From NCBI GenBank assembly GCA_029974875.1, contig JARKQP010000492.1:1-17293 (forward strand): a DNA stretch of 17,293 nt, read 5' to 3'. The notes under the pieces were generated by a model. The model was given only the letters and a program-made list of their open reading frames with translations, searched no databases and was not told where the DNA came from. The first letter of the stretch is position 1; the number at the start of each line of letters is the position of its first letter. The position numbers were made by a program, and so were the translations under genes. Source of the DNA: Mobilitalea sp. (GTDB lineage: Bacteria; Bacillota_A; Clostridia; Lachnospirales; Lachnospiraceae). Shown piece by piece: positions 1 through 6,729 of this stretch.

Positions 1-428
1 AGGTGGTTATCACAAAGAAGCCCCTTTACTACTATTTTCAAAATCCCATCAGCACGACCAGAAAGGAAAATCATTATAAGCCAACGGATTTTTACAGGGT
101 TCTGCAGGAGAGGATCCTTTTCTTTGAGGATAAGGACAGGGAGCTTTATGAGTATTCCTATGAATACCTGTGCCTTAACCTGATGCTTTTCTACTTTAGC
201 TGTAAAAAGGATCCAAAGAACACCAATGACATGGAAGAGCTGCTGTGGCAGTATGAGCTTGTCTATTTCAAGGTGCTGTACAATGAGGTGACACCTCTTA
301 AATATAAGCTTATGTTCACCGCTTTTTATCAGTTTCCCGATGCCTGTGCCCTTATTGCCAATCGGGCAGGCTTCCCGTTAAAAAGACGGTATGAGGCCTT
401 AAAAATTGTAGAAAAGGTGCCAAGATGA
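1..428 (+). CDS. Glycosyltransferase family 2, C-terminal fragment (partial at window edge)
   Basis: The reading frame is already open at the left edge. The first GTG at position 3 is followed by VITKKPLYYYFQNPISTT, which resembles the segment after the catalytic domain in capsular family 2 glycosyltransferases (a 'KPLYYYRxRxxSI'-like stretch). The gene therefore almost certainly begins upstream, and only its last roughly 140 residues are visible. No DXD or nucleotide-binding motif is left in view. The remainder is a helical, Tyr/Phe/Leu-rich tail, consistent with the membrane-associated or acceptor-side end of such enzymes. The stop codon overlaps the next start as ATGA (425-428), which implies translational coupling inside one operon. 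The family call rests on the YYY segment and the context, so it is moderate; the partial status is secure. Confidence 0.7.
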   Translation, partial: VVITKKPLYYYFQNPISTTRKENHYKPTDFYRVLQERILFFEDKDRELYEYSYEYLCLNLMLFYFSCKKDPKNTNDMEELLWQYELVYFKVLYNEVTPLKYKLMFTAFYQFPDACALIANRAGFPLKRRYEALKIVEKVPR

Positions 429-1723
429 GGCTTTTGGTCCTTACAGAGGAGGTATGGAATGACAGAATCTATCCAAACAATGTGATGACCAACTGGTTCG
501 GGGATTTTGACGGCCAATTGGCCAATCTCTACCTGGCCTCCGGTATGCCGGATAATCCTTGCTGCATGGAATACTTCCAGATCACGGATTGGATGGTCAT
601 AGAAAACCTGGTGAAGCGAAAGGACGGTGGACGATGGTTTGTTAACAGGGGCTGCGACAGGGTAGCGCACGCTTTTCCCGATCCCCTTTTACGGAACTAT
701 TCCTGGATAAGGAAGGGTATTAAGCAGGTATTTGGAAGCTTCCTAAGGCTGCTCCGGGACGCCGCATGGCTTAGGGTCAGGTGGGAGGAAACCATGCTGA
801 TGGACTTTCTTGGGGAGTTTAAACCGGATGTCATCTTCAGCCTGCGCTTTTCCTCCAGAAGGATCCTCTGTATGGAACGCTTCCTTCATTCCGTAACCGG
901 AGCGCCCGTCATTGCCTTTACCGGGGATGATGAATACTCCTTAAGACAAATCAATGCCTCCCCCCTCTACTGGATAAGGAGGCTCCAGCTTAGAAGGGAT
1001 ATAAGGAGAAATGCAGCTTTCTATGGGAAATATTATACCTTATCGGAGAGGCAGGCAAAGGAACTGAAAAAAGCCCTTGGGGTAAATAGCGGGGTGCTAT
1101 ATAAAGGCGGGAATTTTTCAGGGACCTTGGAGGATAAGAGGACATCAAAGCCAATCAGGATCGTCTACGGGGGAAGGCTTTACTGTAACCGGGATAAGAC
1201 CCTCCTGTCCATAGCAAGAGCCATAGCTGCCATTAACCGGGAAGAGGTTCTGGTGACCCTGGAGATCTACACGGCGGATAAGCTAAAAAAGAGCAAACGC
1301 AAGGAATTAGACGACAAAAGATCCATATTCTTAAAGGGCTTTGTTGACGCCGTACAGCTAAAGCAAATATACAAGGAGGCGGATATTGCCCTTCATGTGG
1401 AGAGCTTTGACTTAAAAAACAGATTGCTGACCAGGTATTCCTTTTCCACAAAAATTGTCGACTGTCTGGCCTCCACCTGTGCGGTACTGGCGGTAGGACC
1501 CTATGACAATGAAGGAATCCGTTATCTAAAAAAGCGCCGGGGTGCAATCTGTATCGGAAAAGCAGAAGAAATTTACCCCATGCTGTCACATATCGTAAGC
1601 CATCCCGATAAAATAGAAGTATACAGGAGGAATGCCTGGAAACTGGGAGTAAGGGCACATAGAAAGGAAGAGATCCGGCAGCGCCTGCACGCCGATATGG
1701 CTTCCCTTGTAAAGGATAGGTAG
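425..1723 (+). CDS. Glycosyltransferase, GT4-like (GT-B fold)
   Basis: This 432-residue cytoplasmic protein is probably a sugar transferase in polysaccharide repeat-unit assembly. The C-terminal half looks like the donor-binding domain of GT-B enzymes: IRIVYGGRLYCNRDK (about 245-258), a beta-alpha stretch to IFLKGFV (301-307), then YKEADIALHVESF (316-328) and YSFSTKIVDCLAS (338-350), where GT4 enzymes carry the 'SxK...eyla' nucleotide-sugar segment. The classical EX7E motif is not clear. The N-terminal half contains PDVIFSL and FTGDDEYSL (165-173), typical of the acceptor domain. It starts at ATG 425 inside the stop of the preceding transferase (ATGA overlap), so the two are coupled. Donor and acceptor sugars cannot be deduced. 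A divergent GT4/GT1-type enzyme is the best call. Confidence 0.8.
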   Translation: MRLLVLTEEVWNDRIYPNNVMTNWFGDFDGQLANLYLASGMPDNPCCMEYFQITDWMVIENLVKRKDGGRWFVNRGCDRVAHAFPDPLLRNYSWIRKGIKQVFGSFLRLLRDAAWLRVRWEETMLMDFLGEFKPDVIFSLRFSSRRILCMERFLHSVTGAPVIAFTGDDEYSLRQINASPLYWIRRLQLRRDIRRNAAFYGKYYTLSERQAKELKKALGVNSGVLYKGGNFSGTLEDKRTSKPIRIVYGGRLYCNRDKTLLSIARAIAAINREEVLVTLEIYTADKLKKSKRKELDDKRSIFLKGFVDAVQLKQIYKEADIALHVESFDLKNRLLTRYSFSTKIVDCLASTCAVLAVGPYDNEGIRYLKKRRGAICIGKAEEIYPMLSHIVSHPDKIEVYRRNAWKLGVRAHRKEEIRQRLHADMASLVKDR

Positions 1724-1740
1724 GAATGAAATGAAATTAA

Positions 1741-1828
1741 CGAAGGGGGGATCGGATCCACGCCGGTATTTTTATGGTGGTTTGCGCGGTGTAAAGGCAA
1801 CGCCGTAATGAAGGGCATGGACATAAAT
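1741..1828 (+). repeat. Dispersed intergenic element, copy A (before capF)
   Basis: This stretch resembles 5402-5505. From CGGATCCA (1753-1760) to 1804, about 40 of 52 aligned positions match, and the 3' ends (GGGCATGGACATAA then A/T, T, ATGAAR) are nearly identical. Two hairpins can be drawn. One has arms 1761-1764 and 1776-1779 around an 11-nt loop. The other has arms 1787-1792 and 1800-1805 around the loop AAAGGCA. Both are kept in copy B through compensating or wobble changes. The element fills the gap between two co-directional genes, so it would be transcribed in the operon mRNA just before the capF start. A structured leader or processing element is inferred; the function is unknown. 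Confidence 0.75.
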
Positions 1829-2974
1829 ATGAAGCTATTGGTAACAGGTGCCGGGGGATTTCTGGGAAAGAATCTTTTGACCAGCCTTAAGGCCCAAGGA
1901 GGGGAAGATTACACCATTTATACCTACGATAAAGCAAATACGCTGGAGGATTTAAAAAGCTATACCAGGGACTGTGACTTTGTCTACCATTTTGCCGCCG
2001 TACACCGGCCTACCCATGAGGAGGAATTTAGGGAAACGAATTATGAGCTTTTCCAGACACTGCTGGAGCTTTTGCGGAAAAATGGCAACAAGTGCCCTGT
2101 TTTATATACCTCCTCGGTACAGGCAACTCAGGACACGGCTTATGCTAAAAGTAAGCGTATGGCGGAAGAGGCCTTGCAGGAGCATGAAAAGAAAAATAAC
2201 AGTAGGGGTATCATCTACCGCCTTACCAATACCTTTGGCAAATGGGCGAAACCCTACACCTATTCCGTGGTTGCGACCTTTTGCCATAACATATCCAGGA
2301 ACATGGAAATAAAAATCCACAATTCGGATACCGTGATGAATTTTTATTATATCGATGATGTGATAGAGGACTTTTTAAGGCATTTGAAGGAGGAGGTGCC
2401 TCCCTGTGGGGATGGGTATTACAGACTGAAGGAGGAGTATTGCTACCAGGTATCCGTACAGGAGCTTGCCGGCATCCTCAGGGGATTTAAGAAGGCCAGG
2501 GAGGAATTATATATCCCTGATATGAAGGATCCCTTCGTTAAGAAGCTCTACAGCACCTATTTAAGCTACCTGCCCCAGGATCAGCTTATGCTGCCCGTAG
2601 AAAGTCATAGGGATGACAGGGGAAGCTTTACGGAGGTTTTTAGGACTGACGGCAGGGGGCAGTTCTCGCTTAATGTCACAAAGCCCGGCATAAAAAAGGG
2701 GGAGCATTACCACAACAGCAAATGTGAACGGTTTTTTGTAATTGCAGGTGAAGCGAAGATACAGATGAGAAGGATTGGCACCGACGAGGTGAAGGAATAC
2801 GTACTTTCTGCTGATAAGCCCCAGATTATCGAAATACCGCCGGGATATACCCATAACCTCATTAATATTGGTGACACGGATCTGCATACCTTGATTTGGG
2901 CAAATGAGGTCTTTGACAGGCTGCATCCGGATACCTACTCCTGTCCAGTACCTCCTTTGGCAAAGAAAGAATAG
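1829..2974 (+). CDS. capF: CapF-like NAD-dependent reductase/cupin enzyme (UDP-L-FucNAc pathway)
   Basis: This 381-residue protein has the two-domain build of CapF/WbjC/FnlB (about 370 residues in Staphylococcus aureus), which acts in UDP-N-acetyl-L-fucosamine synthesis. The N-terminal half is an extended SDR: Rossmann motif GAGGFLG (7-13), FAAVHRP (55-61), TSS (94-96) and catalytic YxxxK (Tyr105, Lys109). The C-terminal half is a cupin: GEHYHNSKCERFFVIAG (291-307) and PPGYTH (337-342), supplying probable metal ligands His293, His295, Glu300 and His342. In the known pathway CapF acts between the CapE dehydratase/epimerase and the CapG 2-epimerase; neither is in this window, so they may lie upstream. 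The start at 1829 is chosen because MKLLVTGAGG is the usual SDR beginning and the upstream repeat ends exactly there. In-frame ATGs at 1808 and 1817 are alternatives. Confidence 0.9.
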   Translation: MKLLVTGAGGFLGKNLLTSLKAQGGEDYTIYTYDKANTLEDLKSYTRDCDFVYHFAAVHRPTHEEEFRETNYELFQTLLELLRKNGNKCPVLYTSSVQATQDTAYAKSKRMAEEALQEHEKKNNSRGIIYRLTNTFGKWAKPYTYSVVATFCHNISRNMEIKIHNSDTVMNFYYIDDVIEDFLRHLKEEVPPCGDGYYRLKEEYCYQVSVQELAGILRGFKKAREELYIPDMKDPFVKKLYSTYLSYLPQDQLMLPVESHRDDRGSFTEVFRTDGRGQFSLNVTKPGIKKGEHYHNSKCERFFVIAGEAKIQMRRIGTDEVKEYVLSADKPQIIEIPPGYTHNLINIGDTDLHTLIWANEVFDRLHPDTYSCPVPPLAKKE

Positions 2975-2996
2975 GGAAGGGGGAGCTTAATCAGGC

Positions 2997-4271
2997 ATGA
3001 AGATACTTCTTATCAACGAGGTTTACGGTATCCTAAGTACCGGAAGGACAGTAAAGGAGATCCAGACCCGTTTAAAGCAGCAGGGGCACAGCTGCCTGGT
3101 TGCCTATGCCTACGGGAAACAGGAGGCTGGGAGAGGGAAAAAGAAATCAGGAGAACAGGAGCAGTATTACGTCATCGGCTCTGCATTGGGCAGGAAGCTC
3201 CACGCCCTGGGATCCCGGATCTTTGGGCTTCAGGGATATTTTTCCCGTGGAGCTACAAGAAAGCTGGTCCGTTACATCGGCCGCCAGAAGCCGGATGTTG
3301 TACAGCTTGGAAATGTCCATGGGAATTATCTGAATCTGAATATGCTTTTAAAGTACCTTGCCGATCAGGATATTCCTGTCCTTATCATACTTCACGACTG
3401 CTGGTTTTACACCGGAAGGTGCACCCATTATACGGTGAACCGGTGCTATCAGTGGCGTGACGGCTGCAGCAGATGCCCCAATAACAGAAACACCCCTCCC
3501 TCCTGGTTCTTTGACCGCTGCAGTAAGATGTGGGAGGATAAAAAGAAGTATTTTACAGGGCTTAACAGGCTTGCTGTCGTTGGAGTGTCGGAATGGATCA
3601 CGGCCCAGGCCAGGGAATCCTTCTTAAAGGATGCATTTATTATCAAGAGGATTTATAACGGGATCGACCTGGAGGTATTCAAGCCCAGGGAAACAACAAG
3701 CCTGCGCAAGGAGCTGGGGCTGGAGGGGAAATTCGTAATCCTGTCCGTCTCCTCAATCTGGGGTAATGCCAAAGGGCTTAAGGGCTTCCTGAAATTAGCG
3801 GAACACCTGGAAATGGAGCAGGAAAGGAGGCTGGGCAAGGGAGAGGCAGAAAAGGAGTGCATTATCCTGCTGGTGGGGGCTGTGGAGCCTGGAATAAAAA
3901 TGCCGGGCAACCTGCGGGTAATACCTGCCACGGACAGCACCGAAGCACTGGCAGGGCTTTATAGCGCCAGTGATGTGTATATATCCCTCTCAAGGGAGGA
4001 ATCCTTCGGTAAGACGGTAGCCGAGGCCTTAGCCTGCGGGACGCCGGTCATAGCCTTTGCTTCTACGGCATTGCCTGAATTGCTGGGGAAGGATTGCGGG
4101 CATTTGGTAATGGAGCATACCTTAACGGGGGTTTTTCAGAGCCTTCAGGAGGTTAGGAGCAGGGGGAAGGAATATTACTCCTGCCATTGTGTCAGCTATG
4201 CCAGGGAACATTTTTCTAAGGAGCGCTGTGGGCAGGAATATATCAGTACTTATGAGGAACTGCTCTCCTGA
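2997..4271 (+). CDS. Glycosyltransferase family 4
   Basis: This 424-residue GT-B-fold retaining glycosyltransferase probably adds a sugar to the lipid-linked repeat unit at the cytoplasmic face. MKILLINEVYG opens the acceptor domain. HDCWFYTG (133-140), followed by four cysteines (Cys142, 150, 157, 160; WRDGCSRCP), is a signature shared by a subset of capsular GT4 enzymes and might form a structural metal site. Donor-side motifs follow: YNGIDLEVF (220-228), VSSIWGNAKG (251-260), and the EX7E motif with Glu335 and Glu343 in EESFGKTVAEALACGTPVIA. It starts 22 bases after capF with an AGGGGGAG ribosome binding site about a dozen bases before ATG, so it sits in the same operon. The sugar specificity is not readable from sequence. 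Confidence 0.9.
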   Translation: MKILLINEVYGILSTGRTVKEIQTRLKQQGHSCLVAYAYGKQEAGRGKKKSGEQEQYYVIGSALGRKLHALGSRIFGLQGYFSRGATRKLVRYIGRQKPDVVQLGNVHGNYLNLNMLLKYLADQDIPVLIILHDCWFYTGRCTHYTVNRCYQWRDGCSRCPNNRNTPPSWFFDRCSKMWEDKKKYFTGLNRLAVVGVSEWITAQARESFLKDAFIIKRIYNGIDLEVFKPRETTSLRKELGLEGKFVILSVSSIWGNAKGLKGFLKLAEHLEMEQERRLGKGEAEKECIILLVGAVEPGIKMPGNLRVIPATDSTEALAGLYSASDVYISLSREESFGKTVAEALACGTPVIAFASTALPELLGKDCGHLVMEHTLTGVFQSLQEVRSRGKEYYSCHCVSYAREHFSKERCGQEYISTYEELLS

Positions 4272-4315
4272 AATATAAGATAGATTTAAAAAAAATAGAA
4301 TAGGATGAAGCTAGA

Positions 4316-5386
4316 ATGGTTATATATGGTTTGGTATTAATATTTCTTGCCGCGTTGGCATTGATACAAATAAATAGGGAAGAGGATAATACCGGATATG
4401 TGGTTGGGAAGGGAAATAATATTGCACTTTTTATTTCCTGCTTTGCCATCTTTCTCCTTATGGCCTTGAAGGCACCGCTATCCGGGGATTACAGCAGATA
4501 TGCCATTAATTTTCTGGACTCTGCGAATAAGAGCATACAATTTTACCTGGACAGACAGCTGGAGGTGGGCTTTTATGTCCTGACAAAATTAATTGGGGAG
4601 CTTCATTACAGCACCGTCTTTTATTTTGCCGTAACCTCCGCATTCATATGCCTGAGCCTGTTTTTTTTCATCAAACGCTATGCTGGTAATAAAAAATATG
4701 CGGTCTATTTTTATTATACCATTGGCCTTTTTGCTTTCTCCATGGCGGGCCTGCGGCAGGTGCTGGCTATGTCGGTATGCCTCTTTGCTTATGAGGCAGC
4801 AAGAAAACGGAAGATCATACCCTTTTTGCTTCTCGTGGGAGCGGCCTATTTCCTGCATAAGTCAGCTTTATTTTTCCTGCCGGCTTTCTTCATTGGCCGG
4901 ATTCCCTGGAAAGCAAAATACCACCTGGTCATCCTGTCCGTTTATGGGATCATCGGGTTGTTTTTCCAAAGGATTTATGGATGGATAACGGATTGGATGA
5001 ATTATGATTACGTAATAGAAAGCACGAGGAACGGGGGAATCTTCCTGCTGATCCTTCTGGTCATAGGCTTTCTGGGGATTGTCTACAGGGAGAAGCTGAT
5101 GGCTGCAGATAAGGATAACCTGTTTTTTCTCAACATGCATTTTGCAGTAATCCTGCTGTGGATATTCCGGATGTTTACAAGAACTGCGGAAAGACCCACA
5201 TTTTATTATCTGTACGCCAGCATCATATTGCTGGACCGCATCCTTTCCCTGAAGCTGGAAGGGGAGGAGGGGGAGAGGACGAGAAAGCTTCTGGTACTGT
5301 GCTCCATTGTGTTTTTCGGGATGTTCTTTCTTTACCGTACCTTAAGAGACGGGAACCTTGTTCCTTATCTATGGATTTTCTATTGA
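4316..5386 (+). CDS. EpsG/Wzy-like polysaccharide polymerase (membrane protein)
   Basis: This 356-residue, very hydrophobic protein has about nine or ten membrane segments and matches the EpsG/O-antigen polymerase style. Family-like features are an early GDYSRY (57-62) in the first long loop, GLRQVLAMSV (145-154) on a membrane helix, and an FLHKSALFFLP segment with His181. Such proteins polymerise repeat units on the outer face of the membrane in the Wzx/Wzy pathway. The start is ATG 4316 with AGGATGA upstream; the 44-base gap to the previous gene is AT-rich and shows nothing else. The neighbouring Wzx-type flippase and transferases support the polymerase role. Specificity is unknown. Another polytopic polysaccharide protein is possible but less likely. 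Confidence 0.85.
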   Translation: MVIYGLVLIFLAALALIQINREEDNTGYVVGKGNNIALFISCFAIFLLMALKAPLSGDYSRYAINFLDSANKSIQFYLDRQLEVGFYVLTKLIGELHYSTVFYFAVTSAFICLSLFFFIKRYAGNKKYAVYFYYTIGLFAFSMAGLRQVLAMSVCLFAYEAARKRKIIPFLLLVGAAYFLHKSALFFLPAFFIGRIPWKAKYHLVILSVYGIIGLFFQRIYGWITDWMNYDYVIESTRNGGIFLLILLVIGFLGIVYREKLMAADKDNLFFLNMHFAVILLWIFRMFTRTAERPTFYYLYASIILLDRILSLKLEGEEGERTRKLLVLCSIVFFGMFFLYRTLRDGNLVPYLWIFY

Positions 5387-5401
5387 TTTAAAATTAATGA
5401 A

Positions 5402-5505
5402 CGGAGGGGAACCGGATCCATGCCGATACTTTCCTGGCGATTTGTGCGGTATAAGGCAATACCTATGGAATGGGCAATGCCCCTGGAACGGGCATGGACA
5501 TAATT
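5402..5505 (+). repeat. Dispersed intergenic element, copy B (before GT2-like gene)
   Basis: This is the second copy of the element seen at 1741-1828. It occupies the gap after the polymerase gene and ends at the start codon of the next transferase. Hairpins: arms 5421-5424 and 5436-5439 (11-nt loop), and GGTAT (5448-5452) with ATACC (5459-5463) around AAGGCA. Compared with copy A it has about 17 extra bases near its 3' end, which look like an imperfect local duplication (TGGAATGGGCAATG next to TGGAACGGGCATGG). It also contains a potential 27-codon ORF from ATG 5420 to TAA 5501 behind GGAGGGG. The matching codon in copy A is ACG, so a conserved leader peptide is unlikely. Confidence 0.75.
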
Positions 5506-6507
5506 ATGAAAGAGGCTAAGATAGACATTGCGGTGTTATTGATTTTTTTTGCCAGGCCGGAGCAGTTTGGAAGGGTATTTGAGGTCATAAAGGAAGTCCG
5601 GCCTACGAAGCTGTATCTGTACCAGGATGGACCCAGAAGGGATAGGCCGGAGGATATGGACGGCATTATAAAATGCCGGGCAATTGCCAGTGCCGTGGAT
5701 TGGAAATGCGAGCTACATACCTATTTCCAAAGGGAAAATGTGGGCTGTGACCCGTCGGAATATATTGCCCAGAAATGGATGTTCCAGACGGAAGCGGCAG
5801 GAATTGTACTGGAGGATGATGATGTGCCCTCCTTAAGCTTCTTTCCCTTCTGTAAGGAACTGCTGGAAAAATATAAGGACGACGAAAGAATCAATATGAT
5901 ATGCGGCATGAACAATACCGGTGTATGTGAGTATACTCCCTACGATTATCTGTTTACTACCTCCGGCTCCATCTGCGGCTGGGCATCCTGGAAGAGGGTA
6001 GTGGATACCTGGGACGGAAGCTACGGGATTTTAAAGGACTCCTTTAATCTGCTGCAGCTAAAAGCCTATATGGACACATTTTCAAATGGAGGGCTCCATA
6101 TCAGCAAGCTGAAACGCCACAGGCGTACTGGAAAGGCTCATTATGAATCAGTCCTTGGCACCAGCATGCACTTAAACCACAGGCTGAATATCGTTCCTGC
6201 CAAAAATATGATCTCCAATATCGGTATCACGGCAGATTCTACCCATTCTGTTTCCGATATCCGGATGCTGCCTAAGGGAATCCGGAGGATTTTCCACATG
6301 CAGGCATATGAGCTGGATTTTCCTTTAAAGCATCCTCCCTATGTCATAGAGGATATAGAATTCAGGAACCGGATTGACCGGATCATGGGAAGGGGGCATC
6401 CCCTTGTGCAGTATTACAGGAGGTTCGCCAGCCTGTTCCTGAGGCTGAAGTATGGGGATTACAAAGGGCTGAAAAAAAGCCTGCTGCGCCTGTTAAAGAG
6501 GAACTGA
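5506..6507 (+). CDS. GT2-like (GT-A fold) glycosyltransferase
   Basis: This 333-residue cytoplasmic protein has a GT-A-type N-terminal half: IDIAVLLIFFARPEQFGRVF at the start, then KLYLYQDGPRRDRPED, and an acidic metal/nucleotide-sugar motif LEDDDVPSLSFF with Glu103-Asp106 placed as in DXD enzymes. CGWASWKRV (around 160) and the basic C-terminus (LKYGDYKGLKKSLLRLLKRN) fit a membrane-attached polysaccharide transferase of the kind often labelled family 2 or HlpA-like. I chose ATG 5506 because the upstream repeat shared with capF stops exactly there and because KIDIAVLLIF is a natural family N-terminus. ATG 5470 and 5494 lie in frame upstream, and no candidate has a strong Shine-Dalgarno. The transferred sugar is unknown. 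Confidence 0.82.
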   Translation: MKEAKIDIAVLLIFFARPEQFGRVFEVIKEVRPTKLYLYQDGPRRDRPEDMDGIIKCRAIASAVDWKCELHTYFQRENVGCDPSEYIAQKWMFQTEAAGIVLEDDDVPSLSFFPFCKELLEKYKDDERINMICGMNNTGVCEYTPYDYLFTTSGSICGWASWKRVVDTWDGSYGILKDSFNLLQLKAYMDTFSNGGLHISKLKRHRRTGKAHYESVLGTSMHLNHRLNIVPAKNMISNIGITADSTHSVSDIRMLPKGIRRIFHMQAYELDFPLKHPPYVIEDIEFRNRIDRIMGRGHPLVQYYRRFASLFLRLKYGDYKGLKKSLLRLLKRN

Positions 6508-6547
6508 CGGGTAAACCCGGCTGCTGTACAGGGGAAAGTATAATGCG

Positions 6548-6688
6548 GAAGAAAAGACAGCTTCAAGGCGTGAAGAAAAGGCAGCTTTAAGGCGTGAAGA
6601 AAGGGCAGCTTCAAGATGTGAAGAAAAGACAGCTTTAAAATGTGAAGAAAAGCAGCTTCAAAATGTGAAGAAAAGCAGCTTCACATGT
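6548..6688 (+). repeat. 24-bp tandem repeat array, six units, before the flippase gene
   Basis: Six head-to-tail units begin GAAGAAAAG and continue (R)CAGCTTYAA: 6548-6571, 6572-6595, 6596-6619, 6620-6643 (24 bp each), 6644-6666 (23 bp) and 6667-6688 (22 bp). Most units can pair GAAG with CTTC internally. The last one extends this to a perfect 8-bp stem (ATGTGAAG 6663-6670 with CTTCACAT 6679-6686). A frame with 8 codons per unit is open, but no start codon with a ribosome binding site serves it, so the array is taken as non-coding. It fills most of the 222-base gap 6508-6729; the rest holds a small CGGG-TAAA-CCCG hairpin (6508-6519) and the flippase ribosome binding site. Confidence 0.9.
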
Positions 6689-6729
6689 AAAAATTGATTA
6701 GTAGAAAGAATAGCAGTGGGGGGTGGATT

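Noticed and set aside
5420..5503. Conserved leader peptide in the repeated element
   Set aside because: The start codon is ACG in copy A, the frames diverge after the tenth codon, and changes fall at first and second codon positions, so protein-level conservation is not supported.
6548..6688. 24-bp array as a CRISPR
   Set aside because: Units are directly adjacent with no unique spacers, and no cas genes are present.
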